Position numbers and translations under genes: made by a program. Below are positions 27,226 through 37,774 of a DNA stretch of 64,000 nt, piece by piece. Under the pieces are notes generated by a model. The model searched no databases, was not told where the DNA came from, and saw only the letters and a list, made by a program, of their open reading frames with translations. Each line of letters starts with the position of its first letter. Within the stretch, counting starts at the first letter, position 1. This DNA is from an uncultured Actinomycetaceae bacterium (lineage in GTDB: Bacteria; Actinomycetota; Actinomycetes; Actinomycetales; Actinomycetaceae). The stretch covers positions 186,001-250,000 of the forward strand of contig CABQJD010000002.1 in assembly GCA_902464405.1 (NCBI GenBank), in the 5' to 3' direction.

Positions 27226-28506
27226 CTACTGCGAAATTCCAAGAATTGTAGAAGTGAGTTTAGACATCGGCTCACGCACAGCATTCAGTTTCACAACTAA
27301 TTCTTTCTGCTGGCTAGAAGTCACTTCGTTGTAGAGCGTGAAGCCTTTATCAAGGCTTCCGTACTTATCAAGTTCAGCCTGAAGATCGGCAATAGCGCTA
27401 CGGACTTTCTCAACAAGCTTCTTTCCATCGTCGCTCTTACGCTCTGCAATAGGAGCCACAAGATCAAACGCAATCTTTGCGCCATCAAGATTTGCCTGGA
27501 AATCCCACAAGTCGTAGTGGCTCCACCAGTTTTCTTCACCAGTCACTTTATTGTTTGCAATTTCTTCGAGAAGTGAGGTTGCACCGTTTGAAATAGTGGC
27601 GATATTGATATCGTTTTCAGCAATATAGTTTTCTGCGTGAACTGTATCGTAGAGTTTGTTGATATCTGAGATGAGCGTTTCACCGATGCGTTTACGGTCT
27701 GCGTCCGTTGAAGGCTTCCAGCCATCATGCGCACTCGTGCCGTCTGGCTGCACAGCATCTGCAGCTGGCGGCCATAGATCCTTTTCGATACGGTGGAAAC
27801 CGAGCCATTCGGTGAAGGTTGGATCATCTTCTTTCAAGCTATCTGCTTCAGCCAGATAATCGATTTCGCGGTAGTCAATGCGAGGATCGAGCACGCCAAG
27901 AGCCTCTGCAATTGGCTCAATGCGCTCGTAATGCACACGCATCTTTGCAAACATTTCCCGAGCCTTATTATCATCTTTCGCTATATATGCTTGAGCAAAC
28001 TCTTCTGCTTTTGGCGCAAGCTCCGCTACTTCATTCTTCACGAAGTTAATATAGTCGGATACAGCAGCCTCAAAAAGCTCTTTATCTTCGCCTTCAAGCT
28101 CCACAGGATCGCCCGTCACTTTGAGTGCAGCTTTCCCAACATGATCGCCGCGCATACCCGGCTTGCACGCAGTGAAATAATCGCCAGGCTGAAGCGTCAC
28201 TGTCAGCTCAGCGCTGGATCCTGGTGTGATATTTTCTCGTTCGCCAACGATACGCAGCCCGTCAGAAGCAAGTAGATAGAATTCAGTTATTTTTCCGCCA
28301 TCGTTCTTGACGTTGAAGGTGACGGTGCCGCTGGAAGCTTCTGCAGCGGAAGCAGTGCACGCATCATCAGTTGAGCTGATGTTGATGACGCTTCCATCCT
28401 TGCCAGAACCATCTGAACTGCTGGCGTTTTTTGCTTCACCGCAACCTGCAAGAGCAAGAGCAGCTACTGCGAAAACTGCGCCAGATTTCACTACTGTATT
28501 TTTCAT
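27226..28506 (-). CDS. efeO: Iron uptake lipoprotein EfeO (cupredoxin + imelysin/M75)
   Basis: 426 aa. Lipoprotein signal with lipobox LAGC (residues about 19-22), then a cupredoxin-like EfeO N-terminal domain (about 45-130) and an imelysin/M75 domain with the HxxxE iron-ligand motif (GFHRIEKDLW). EfeO captures iron outside the membrane and hands it to the EfeU permease. It lies between efeU and efeB on the same strand. Confidence 0.95.
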   Translation of the reverse strand: MKNTVVKSGAVFAVAALALAGCGEAKNASSSDGSGKDGSVINISSTDDACTASAAEASSGTVTFNVKNDGGKITEFYLLASDGLRIVGERENITPGSSAELTVTLQPGDYFTACKPGMRGDHVGKAALKVTGDPVELEGEDKELFEAAVSDYINFVKNEVAELAPKAEEFAQAYIAKDDNKAREMFAKMRVHYERIEPIAEALGVLDPRIDYREIDYLAEADSLKEDDPTFTEWLGFHRIEKDLWPPAADAVQPDGTSAHDGWKPSTDADRKRIGETLISDINKLYDTVHAENYIAENDINIATISNGATSLLEEIANNKVTGEENWWSHYDLWDFQANLDGAKIAFDLVAPIAERKSDDGKKLVEKVRSAIADLQAELDKYGSLDKGFTLYNEVTSSQQKELVVKLNAVREPMSKLTSTILGISQ

Positions 28507-28606
28507 GTATCCTCTTTCTTATTTTTTAGTGCTATGAAACGCTGCTTTTACGTGCAAGCGGCGCTTCGTTGTGCGATAGGGAAAAGTGAATATGGTCTGC
28601 TTGCTC

Positions 28607-29641
28607 CTAGGAATCGGGAGAGGCTAAGGCGTTCTGCTGCGCAGATTCTTGCACTGATTCTTCGCAGCAGGAAGTTTTGGAAGATCTATTCGATTGGCGA
28701 TTTACGTTGACGATGCAGGCGCACTTCGGGCATACGATCGTGCGGCTCATTGCACGCACGCGACGCACGAAAGCTGGAAAAACAACGAAGAGATAGAGCG
28801 CCCACGCCGTCACCTCAAGCCAACTCATTAAAGGAGTGAAACCTATTGTGCCTTTAAGGAGTGCCGCAAGGAATCCATCAGGAGCAATTGCGTCTTGGAA
28901 ATTGAATGCCCAGCCAAACGGATAAGCAGCTCCCCAATAGGGAAGTGGAGTGAAGAAGCCCGATAAGACTTCACCTGTGCGGAAATCAGTGGGCGTGATA
29001 GGAGCGCCTGAAAATGGCCCAGGAAGCACGCCAGCTTCTTGTAAATCGTGAATTCCATAGGCAAAAATTCCAGCTGCTACGACGATGAGGAATGCGCCCG
29101 TCCAGGTGAAGAAAATGCGGAGATTGAAGCGCACCAAGCCGCGATATACTAAATATCCTAAAACTGCAGAGGTGACGATACCGCACAGCGCTCCGCTTAG
29201 AGCTGCTGGTTGCAATGCCCAACCCCACAAAAGCAAGGTAGTTTCCAAGCCTTCACGCCCGACTGAGACGAAAGCAATAAAAAACATCGATATGCGCAGA
29301 CGATCTTTTTTGAGAGCGCGAGCTGCAGATTCTTCTAGATCGCTTTTGATATGTGCGCCGAGCTTCAGGAGCCAAAATACCATCCATGTAATCATGGCGA
29401 CGGCTAGGATCGACATAGCGCCGCCAATTATCTCTTGCGCTTCGAAAGAAAGAGATCTGCTGCCAAACGTAAACAAAGCGCCGAGAAGGAGAGAAAGAAT
29501 AATTGCGAGAATTACTCCAATTCCGATCGGTCGAACTGCTTCGGAGCGATTTTCTTTTTTCACAAATGCCACAAGGATACCGATAATCAAGGCAGCCTCA
29601 AGACCTTCGCGCAGCCCAATCAAAAACGAAGCTAAAAACAT
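28607..29641 (-). CDS. efeU: Ferrous/ferric iron permease EfeU (FTR1 family)
   Basis: 344-aa permease with two REGLE motifs in helices 1 and 4 (GLREGLEAALIIG at the N-terminus; VGREGLETTLLLW near 125-138), the iron-binding sites of FTR1/EfeU. About seven membrane helices. A C-terminal CPKCACIV segment could bind metal and is not universal in the family. First gene of the iron block, with an IdeR box 38 bases before the ATG. No strong ribosome site precedes the ATG. Confidence 0.93.
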   Translation of the reverse strand: MFLASFLIGLREGLEAALIIGILVAFVKKENRSEAVRPIGIGVILAIILSLLLGALFTFGSRSLSFEAQEIIGGAMSILAVAMITWMVFWLLKLGAHIKSDLEESAARALKKDRLRISMFFIAFVSVGREGLETTLLLWGWALQPAALSGALCGIVTSAVLGYLVYRGLVRFNLRIFFTWTGAFLIVVAAGIFAYGIHDLQEAGVLPGPFSGAPITPTDFRTGEVLSGFFTPLPYWGAAYPFGWAFNFQDAIAPDGFLAALLKGTIGFTPLMSWLEVTAWALYLFVVFPAFVRRVRAMSRTIVCPKCACIVNVNRQSNRSSKTSCCEESVQESAQQNALASPDS

Positions 29642-29678
29642 ATATGAAAACCCGATAGAAAGAACAACAGTAATTTAA

Positions 29679-29697
29679 TTTGGTTAGGCTTGCCTAA
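29679..29697 (-). promoter_or_regulatory. DtxR/IdeR-type iron box upstream of efeU
   Basis: tttggttaggcttgcctaa matches 16 of 19 positions of TWAGGTTAGSCTAACCTWA. Position 38-56 bases before the efeU start fits an operator overlapping the promoter, giving iron-dependent repression of efeUOB and perhaps the tat genes downstream. Confidence 0.8.
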
Positions 29698-30138
29698 CAG
29701 CATTACTATACAGTTTTATTTGCAATAAATACAACAGCTAAAGTAAAGCAGCAGTGATAGAAAATAAGCTCCTACAGCGATGGGAAATCTCGCTTCGGAG
29801 ATAAACCCATTGGCAGGCGCGCTCATACTCCTGTATGAGGTTCTCCCTGCATTCCTTATTTCCTAGTAAACCTAGCACACCTAGTAAACACATTATTCTC
29901 TGGCAAACATATTTATTAAAAATTCGCCGCCTGCTGAGTATTATTTGTTAAATGCACCGAAACCTCGTCTAGTATCTCCTCAAGCGAAGAAACAGCCGTT
30001 TTATTCAGACAATTCTTAGGGAAAGCTTGAATGATTTACGTGTAGTAAAAAAATATATATAGTGAAAATAACTGCTTGGCGGCAAGCTGCTTGCCATGCA
30101 TACCGCTACACCCAACGTTGCACATAGGAGCTAATAGC

Positions 30139-30208
30139 TGCGGGGCGCATACTCGATATCGTTGAACCGCCTCTGTTTGTGCGATTCACATCGAGCACAC
30201 ACCCCGCA
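30139..30208. other. Long stem-loop structure, possible terminator or small RNA
   Basis: TGCGGGG at 30139-30145 pairs with CCCCGCA at 30202-30208, and CTCGAT at 30152-30157 with ATCGAG at 30190-30195, enclosing a 32-base loop. TTTT follows on the plus strand. No plus-strand gene precedes it, so its role is open. Confidence 0.4.
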
Positions 30209-30276
30209 TTTTGTGAGCTACATACTCACTAAGGCACATACCTACTAAGCCAAACCTACATATGCCTACACGAAAT

Positions 30277-30363
30277 ATTTACTTCATGCGCAGCACATGA
30301 GATCGGCAGAGATAACCCCAGCAACCACGCCCAGAAATTTACTTCATGCGCAGCATATGAGAT
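30277..30363. repeat. 27-bp direct repeat, two copies 60 bases apart
   Basis: The unit begins atttacttcatgcgcagca; copies at 30277-30303 and 30337-30363 differ at one base. They lie just past the stop of the adhesin pseudogene. Confidence 0.8.
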
Positions 30364-30380
30364 TTTGCGCGATAAAATCC

Positions 30381-33300
30381 TTATGCCCTCCTGCGTCTGC
30401 TGCCTTTCTTCTTCACAAGCACTGCGCCGATCGTAAGAAGAAGGAAGGATCCAAACACAGTAAACACCAGATTTCCTCCAGTATTAGAAAGAGCAGGCGT
30501 CTGCGCTACTTGTGGCTGCATCGGCTCGGCAGGCTTTTCAGGCTCTGCCGGCGTGCTAGGCTCGCTCGGCTTCTCTGGCTCTGCCGGCGTATCAGGCTTA
30601 TCTGGTTCAGCAGGCTTCTCAGGCTCGCTTGGCTTATCAGGTTCACCTGGTTTATCTGGCTCGGCTGGCTGAGTGACTGGCGATATCACGGTATCTTCTG
30701 TAAAGATATGCCGTTTAGTGAAATCAAATATGCCCTGCACTTTTTGATCTTCGTTTTGTTTGGCTTGATCTGAAGTCCAGTGAGAGAAACGCATCTGTGC
30801 TTTTTCTTCATCGCTCAGATCAATACCAGGGATATCAACCCAAGCGCGAGGATTGACGTAATAAACTTTCGTTTCTTTACCGTCAAGTTTGCCTGAAAGC
30901 GTGACCGTCACTTTCACGTATTCGCCTGTGACGGCTTTCAGCTCGCCCTTTTCTGCATCACTCAAAAAGTCTGGCTTAGAGCCGTCTTTTTCAGCATCGT
31001 AGCGATTTTTATACACCCTGGCAGGGATATCCAGCTCTTGAGCAGTACCATTTCCAGCAAAAGAGACGTCAGCTTTGATAATTTCACTGCGAACAAGCTC
31101 TTCTTCATCGAGCCTGTTTAATTCTTTGAACTTCTCGTAGAGCTTATCCTTATCACGAATCTCTACCGCAGCATCATCGGGAAGATCTGTTTCTTTTCCA
31201 TCCTTGCTCGCCTGCTTTATGTGCTCACGGATATCTTTTACAGTGGGGAGAAAATCGTTGGAATACGTTTCATCGATAAAAGATTCCGTCGTCACTATTT
31301 CTTTCACATTCAATGTGCTCCAGTCATAGTGAGCAGTAAAGACGTAATAATCGGCAGTTTCGTTTTCGAGAATTTCCTCTTTACCAAGTAGGGATTTATT
31401 ATTCCACCCAACGAACGTTTTGCCTGCTTCAGGGGTAATATAATACGACCTTTCTGCTTTCGTTTCGCCCTCTTTCAGCTCTTGAGGCACAGGAACGCGG
31501 TCAAATTTGAGACCTTTTATTACGTCGTACGATATCTCTTTAACGGCGTTTCCTTCTTTATCTGTAAAAGATCCGCCATCTTCAGATTTAAACGTGACTC
31601 GCACGTACCCATCAGGAGTCGGATTATTTTTATCCTTCACCTCGATAACGCGAGCGTCTCTGTAATAGAACGTGATCTCATCAGATCCAGTTCCATTGAT
31701 TCCGTGGAGAGTCCCATTCGTTTCGTCTTCATCATAGAAGAGCTGCTGCTGTGGGCTGCTTGCAAGCGCCCATCCAGGAATTGGACGATAATTTCTGGCA
31801 TCGTAGTGAGCGTTCTTAGTGATCACGTTTTCCTGATCGCTAATTGTGTATTGCGCAATAACTTCACTGAGTGCTTTTTTCTTTTCTTCAGCCTTCAGAT
31901 CGCTGCCATTGATATGATCAATTTTTTCTTTTGCCCGCACGTCTAGATAGTTCACCTTATAATTCCACGTCTCAAAGTTTTGATAGTAGAAGTGGAAAAC
32001 GTTGTTTTTGACGTTCGGGTTGGGGATTTCATCGCCATGATTGTCTGTTATTTTGAGTGGTTCCACCCTGATCGTTTGGAAATCATCGTTATTGTGTTTG
32101 ACGCGATTATTGTATTCAAGATACTGCTTTTTCACGCTTTCATCAGGCAGATTCAACATTTTTTCGTGAGGAACGAGAATCCAATCCTAGTTTTGATGAT
32201 AGCCAACGGCCGAGGTATGGAATTTTGAACGAACATTTTTAAGAACGTCTTTTTTCGGGTATTCGTCGTTGTGTATTTCAAAGCCGTTGCGGTCGATGAA
32301 ATGATGATACACAGGGATATCCATTCTAGCGTTATCTACCCAAATAGCTTTTAAGTAGATATCGCTCACTACTTTATTTCCAAATGGATACTGCTCAGGC
32401 ACTCCATACGTGGTGCGATATTCATCGTCTATTTCACCATTAGGGGCAGTGCCATCAGAAGCCTTATAGCGCACCCACTCCCAGCCTAAAAAGTCGTATC
32501 CTTTACGCGTTGGTTGAGGAAGGTTCTTTAAGGTTTGGGCATGTTTCACCGAGAAATTCTGTTTATCGCCTTCAGATTTTTCTTTCGTCACTGCGCCGTC
32601 GCTTATTTCTTGTGTAACGACGTCTTTCACTGCCAGATCAGCTAATTCTCCTCCAGCAGGATCAATGGTGAGGTTCCAGCGTGTATCAGGCTCTCCCCAT
32701 GAAGCATAAAGAATCACGTCGTGGCCTGGCATCGTCTCTTTACCGTTTTTGACGAGATGCTTTCCTGCGCTATCAATAGCCCAGCCCTTAAAGACCCAGC
32801 TATTGGGCACCCAATCGGGGCGCTCGGGGATATACTTTCTATCAAGATCTAGATCTTGCAAAGGATATTCGTATAGAACGCTGAATTTGTCTTTATTCTC
32901 TTCGTATTCAGCATCATTTTTTTCAGATCTGGGATCGTGATTTAGTTTGAGAATATATGAGTTTCTTGTATATTCTGCAACTAAATGACCATTTCTACCG
33001 AACCCGTAATCATTTTCATCTTCTGGATTGCCAAAAGTGTTGATAAATTTTATGGCATCTGCATCCGACCTAAAGGGCGTTATATTCTTTCTGTCGATAT
33101 TCACCCTGCTGTTGGTAAATCCAACGAAATCGTCAGGATCATCAGGATCACCATCACAATCAGCGCAGTCATTATCGCCGAAATACCATTGCTCTGAAAT
33201 TGTTGATGCTTTCAACTCTTCTTTAAGAGTAAAACCTTGAAGATGCGGCAGCGGAAATTTATATTCGGGATTAGCCGTATCAGACTTCCAATGATACAAG

Positions 33301-35249
33301 TCATAATCGTATTGCCCGACGCCGTTAAAATCATCCTTGAGAAAATCAAGGTGGTGAGGTATCGCAGAGCCTGTGCTGATTAGCGCTAGACCAAGCGCAA
33401 TATCGTATTTTTCTCTTTGCTTTTCTTCGTGTTTACTTGGATCATCAGCTTTCGAACGCATCGGGATTTTATCGTAGAATCCGCCATGTTTATTGACGAT
33501 AGGAGTATCGAGGAAATCCTCCGCCGACAAACGGTACGGTGGAGTATCACGATAAAGTGAAGGATCAAACTTCGTCGGCCATTCTTTTACATTTAATAGC
33601 CAGCCTGCTGGAGCTAAGTTTTCCCCTAGGCGATTTGGATCAGGGGGAAGTTCTAGCTCTTTATCTTTTGGCCACAGAGGATGGATATTTTGATTAAACC
33701 GAGCATCGAAATGATAGATATTTCCTTCGTTAAACGTTTTTCCATCTCTATTTATAGTTGGATAGATCTGATTATGACCCCACTGGCTTGACTGTCCTAA
33801 TTTTTCTGTATGGATTTTTGTAAAATAGAGCGTATAGACTCGACGATCAAAATAAAGGTTATAGACTGTCTGCCCTGTTGGAGAAATAGTCTTTTGAATA
33901 GCTGGATCAGCTTCGGAAGCGTTTTCTTTCTTAGTTAAATCTTCATTTAAGAAATAGAATTTAGCAAAAAATTCTGGATCTTCTGCCGCTTTTTGCAAAC
34001 GATCCTCAGATAGATCAGGAAATCTAATGCCCTCTATATCAATCTTTTTTAAATCCGGAGAAGTCCCAACCTGGCCTTCTTTGAATACTTTCACTCCCAC
34101 AAAATCGTATCGATCCCTCAGTGAAAGATCAGATTTTGTATCGTCGTAATCTGCTTTTTCCGACCAAAAAGCGATCTGGTACCCTGCTTTTTCTACGTCT
34201 TGCCATACTGCTGTAAACGTCACCGAATGCGACGGCATACGAAGTTTCGCGTCAAGATTTTTAATCGGCTTCTTTGCTGCATCTTGAATAATTTCATCTT
34301 TCTTAAAGGTCGTCTCAACGCCATTGAGGATACCCGTAATATCCGAAGATGGCTTCCAGCCAAGAAATACACCGCCAGAGCGCGTTGGCTCTTCAACAGT
34401 TGGAATCACCTGTTCGTAATAGAGCAATCTGCTTGCTAAAGAAGTGCCTTCGCCTGTATCGAAATCAACTTCGTATGATTGGCGATTGTAGCGATATTCT
34501 ATTTCGAAATCGCGAGTATCTTCTGGCACAAGAGCCTTCAAAGAAGACGCTTCAGGATAAAAACCTGAAATCTGGCTCGTGGGCAAAGGCTGAACCTTAA
34601 GAGTAGAGCCTACATTTCCCGACTGCTCTGTATAAACTACTTTCTGATCGCTAGCTCGCTTATCGTATTTGTTGAAATTATATAAATCTTGAAAGACGTG
34701 CCGAATGCGCACCGTATTTTTCTTTGGAGAATACAGAAATTCTTTTTCTGCCCGATAATTGAAATCGGTTTGTTTGCCTGCTTTCGCTTCTTTCTTAATA
34801 GCGTCGTACGTGAAATGATACGCGGAATCTTTCGGCTTATCGTATCCTTGCAGCTCCGGAGCTTCTATCGTCTTATCAACTTTCTTTTGCTCTTCAGGAG
34901 TTGCTTCTTCTCCTACACTTGCCGAATACGGGTGAAACTCAACGCCGCCTTCTTCGCCTTTTTCAGCTTTATAGTTCGTCCATAAAGTATAGATATCTGG
35001 CTGCTTAGGATTTTTTATAGCATCTTCAGAGGTTTTCCCAGGTTCTGGAGTTAAAGTATCTGTGGGCAACGAATTAAGATTACGAAGAAGTGCTATCGCT
35101 TTTTCATCAGGAGAAGAGGCAAAAGCGCTGCTGGCGATGGAAGAAGATACGATCAAACCTAGCGCGGTAGCGGAGCAGATAGTTCGAGTGAATTTTCGTT
35201 TCGCGCGATGGTGTAGATCTTTATTTTTCCTTTGCCTAATGTTCAACAT
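30381..35249 (-). pseudogene. Large InlB-repeat surface adhesin interrupted by an in-frame amber codon
   Basis: One reading frame of 1622 codons with a single TAG at 32187-32189; both sides are in the same frame with no shift. The N-terminal 1020 residues carry a signal peptide (ICSATALGLIVSSSIASSAFAS) and multiple InlB_B/Flg_new-type repeats (GGVFLGWKP; GYDFLGWEW; SWVFKGWAI). The C-terminal 592 residues continue with more repeats (GKTFVGWNN), a proline-rich wall-spanning tract (PSEPEKPAEPDKP) and an LSNTG sorting signal with hydrophobic helix and RRRR tail. TGAGG precedes the ATG 35249. As read, the product would be secreted unanchored. Loss of anchoring by nonsense mutation or occasional readthrough are both possible. 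Confidence 0.8.
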
Positions 35250-35296
35250 TCTAACCTCAATATTATTACATGGGCTGATGAGGGTGCATAGAGATA

Positions 35297-35306
35297 CCCC
35301 CCCCCC
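35297..35306 (-). repeat. Poly-G tract (G10) in the adhesin promoter region
   Basis: Ten identical bases (G on the gene strand) 48 bases before the adhesin ATG. A possible -10 (TATCTC, 35291-35296) abuts the tract, and an ATGAAA at 35317-35322 lies 20 bases before it. Loss of two or three G would give a 17-18-base spacer. Promoter-spacer phase variation is plausible. Confidence 0.6.
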
Positions 35307-35339
35307 GCTATTTCTCTTTCATCTTATCAAGCAGGTTTG

Positions 35340-35625
35340 AGTTCTCAACATTGAGTGAGATTCTTCATTATCGAGCGATATTAGGGTATTAAGCTAAGCA
35401 GTATTAAGCGGTCGCGAGCGAAGGAGCTGGTCACGAGCGAAGGGGCTGGTAGCGAGCAAAGGAGCTTCGCGCAATTTTCTATGCGTTGAGCTGAGCTACC
35501 ATACGTTGAGCTAGGTTGCTATTCGTTGAGCTGGGTTACCATGCGTTGTGACGCTATGCATTGCAATGCCACGGATTGCGATGCCAGGCATTATGTGTGT
35601 TTAGAGGAAAAGGCGAAAAATAAAA
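35340..35625. repeat. Gene-free region with two families of degenerate tandem repeats
   Basis: Three 19-bp copies at 35411-35467 (gtcgcgagcgaaggagctg type), then three 20-bp copies at 35481-35540 (atgcgttgagctgagctacc type) with a decayed fourth. No gene recognised. They lie between the adhesin promoter and the terminator of the DUF1542 gene. Confidence 0.7.
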
Positions 35626-35662
35626 CGTTGGGCGCCCATAGAATACCTATGAACACCCAACG
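35626..35662 (-). terminator. Terminator of the DUF1542 surface protein gene
   Basis: On the minus strand, CGTTGGGTG pairs with CGCCCAACG around a 19-base loop and is followed by TTTTATTTTT. It lies 80 bases after the stop at 35743. Confidence 0.8.
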
Positions 35663-35742
35663 AATCATTAGTAGCTATCGGCGCTTGTATCCGCGTAACC
35701 ATCGGCTACGCACAAGCGCCTCACAGCTGGCTGATTTGCTGC

Positions 35743-37683
35743 TTATTTTGAGGCATGACGCCGACGATACACAACCGCCGCAGTACCAGCAGTGCAGCAC
35801 CCCAGCGTTGCGCAGATAAGTGCGAAAATGCCTGCCGTACCAGTATTAGAGAGCTTCTTCTCTCCTGCCACTTTTGGCTCTTTCGCTACTTTTTTACCCA
35901 CAGGATTCACAGCCATCACATCAGCAATACCCTTATCCTTGGCCGCGTTCACAGCATCCTGAGCCTTCTTAGCCTCATCCGCAGACCCAGCGCTCGACGG
36001 CTGCTTATCAATCTCACCCACGGCAGCATCAGCCTTCGCCTGAGCATCATCCTTCGCAGCCTTCCTCTCAGCCTCACTCAACAACTTATTATCATCAAGC
36101 TCCGCCAACTTCTTCTCAAGAGCCGCACGAACCTCAGCCTTCGCACTCTCCTTACCCACAGGATTCACAGCCGCAATAGCAGCAATGCCTGCATCTTTAG
36201 CTTTGGTGACGCCAGCATTATCTGCTGCTTCTTTAATAGCTTTTATTGCCTTTTCTTTTTCATCGTTGACGCGCTTCTTTGCTTGATCTTTTTCTTCATC
36301 GTTTAAGGAAGAATTGGCGTTAATCTCTTCGACCTTTTGATCAGCCAAATCCGTCACAGCAGCAATAGCAGGAGTTTCTGTCGAAGCTAGAGCTTCTTTT
36401 GCAGCCAAAACATCATCAAGCGCTTTAGTGTACACACTATTTTCTTGAAGATCTTTTTCATCTTTTACGAGATCGGCAACCTTTGCCAATTCATCTGTAT
36501 ATTTCTTGACGCTGGCATCCGTCTTCTTTGCAGTCGTCTCAGCTTTCGATGCGTCTAATTTGGCATGGATTTTCTTCAGCAATGATTTTGCAACGCTCTT
36601 CGTATCTTGCGAAATGCTGAAATCTTTACCCACCACAGGAAGAGCATACTGCTCGTGTTTCGACTGATAGCTCATGCCCAAATGCATATTATCTGCAGAG
36701 CTGATTTTTACAGTGTATTCAGTGACGCCTTTGGGCAATTCGATTTCTTTACTCGTAAAGGTGCCAGGGCGCCCATTTGGCTTATTCCCATCGAGCAGCT
36801 TCTGGAGTTCCTCGTCAGATTTTCCTTGAACACCGTTAATTTCTTTTTGAGTTCCATCTTGAGCAGCAATCACTATATGCATATCGGTCGTAGCGCTCTT
36901 CCTTGGGTCAAAACTGGTTGTATATACCGTTTTTTCTACGCCACCTTCTTTATACGCGACCTCTACCTTATACTGTGCTTTTTTGCCATTGATATCGCCC
37001 GTATACCCAGTAGTAAACGATACTTTAAGGTGCGAGCCTAAATCTGGAGAGTATGCTTTAAAAGTTTTTTGAATACCGTTATATCCCTTAATGCCCGCAG
37101 CAAAATCTCCAGACTCACCGCTGGGTTTATAGGCTGTGCCAGAAAAAGTTTCTTTATCTTTTGTCTTCTCAGTTCTCACCTGCGATAAGAAGAGGGCGTG
37201 TTTGAAGTTTTCATCAACAGAATTTTCCTGACGCCACAGCTTGCATACTTTCGTATTGACATCGCACGTCTCATTCACAGTCGTAAAAGGAAAAACGCCA
37301 GCATCAGACTGCTTAGCAACGGCAAACTTTCCGCCATCAATCGCTTTCCAGCCGCCAAAAGTGGCGCTATCGCCTTCTAGGTCTTTTACTTTCCCTGCTG
37401 CTACTCCTGCCGCTTCGCCAAGAGTATCGATCTTTTTGGAAAGCTGAGTCTCGTTTTCAACTTTTACTGCTAAATTCTTAAGAGCTGTGGAAAGAGCATC
37501 AACAGTTGCTTCATCTGCTGGGGCTTGGAAAACTTGATGAGCATCAGAATCTGCATCTGGCGCATCGTCAGCAAATGCTGGAGAAACTCCTGCCCCGATA
37601 GCTAAACCTACAGACACAATAAATGCTGACGCAATGCGATATGGAGACTTGCGCCCCTCAGATTTCGCAATTACCGCTGCCAT
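35743..37683 (-). CDS. Sortase-anchored surface protein with DUF1542-type helical repeats
   Basis: 646 aa from ATG 37683 (AGGAG nine bases upstream; the open frame runs on to 37770). Signal peptide (IASAFIVSVGLAIGAGVSPAFAD), an N-terminal globular region of about 330 residues that I do not recognise, then three-helix DUF1542-like units containing the shared phrase AVNPVGK, as in large staphylococcal and streptococcal wall proteins. The C-terminal sorting signal is LSNTG, followed by a hydrophobic helix and RRRHASK. Likely adhesin or matrix binder. A poly-G tract sits inside its promoter spacer. Confidence 0.85.
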   Translation of the reverse strand: MAAVIAKSEGRKSPYRIASAFIVSVGLAIGAGVSPAFADDAPDADSDAHQVFQAPADEATVDALSTALKNLAVKVENETQLSKKIDTLGEAAGVAAGKVKDLEGDSATFGGWKAIDGGKFAVAKQSDAGVFPFTTVNETCDVNTKVCKLWRQENSVDENFKHALFLSQVRTEKTKDKETFSGTAYKPSGESGDFAAGIKGYNGIQKTFKAYSPDLGSHLKVSFTTGYTGDINGKKAQYKVEVAYKEGGVEKTVYTTSFDPRKSATTDMHIVIAAQDGTQKEINGVQGKSDEELQKLLDGNKPNGRPGTFTSKEIELPKGVTEYTVKISSADNMHLGMSYQSKHEQYALPVVGKDFSISQDTKSVAKSLLKKIHAKLDASKAETTAKKTDASVKKYTDELAKVADLVKDEKDLQENSVYTKALDDVLAAKEALASTETPAIAAVTDLADQKVEEINANSSLNDEEKDQAKKRVNDEKEKAIKAIKEAADNAGVTKAKDAGIAAIAAVNPVGKESAKAEVRAALEKKLAELDDNKLLSEAERKAAKDDAQAKADAAVGEIDKQPSSAGSADEAKKAQDAVNAAKDKGIADVMAVNPVGKKVAKEPKVAGEKKLSNTGTAGIFALICATLGCCTAGTAAVVYRRRHASK

Positions 37684-37774
37684 AAAAATCACTCCTAAAA
37701 GGCGCATAAACCAGCCTCGATACGGCGGTTTCAAGCGATATATTCCTAAAAGTAGTAGGTACACATACATTTAC

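Larger units (their letters stand above)
29700..30380. other. Gene-free region with repeats and a long inverted structure
   Basis: About 680 bases between the efeU promoter and the end of the adhesin pseudogene; no credible gene. It holds a short inverted repeat CTCATAC/GTATGAG near 29823-29840, a long stem-loop at 30139-30208, and a 27-bp direct repeat (30277-30303 and 30337-30363, one mismatch). The transcript of the adhesin enters from the right. Confidence 0.55.

Noticed and set aside
28540..28606. Terminator between efeU and efeO
   Set aside because: A weak stem (gctgctt/aagcggc) exists but has no T-run; more likely no function or mRNA processing in an operon.
30381..35249. Two separate surface-protein genes (32187-35249 and 30381-32159)
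   Set aside because: Both are in the same frame with only one TAG and nine codons between them. The first lacks an anchor and the second lacks a signal peptide, so one interrupted gene fits better.
35411..35560. CRISPR array
   Set aside because: Units are directly abutting and degenerate, with no unique spacers and no cas genes nearby.
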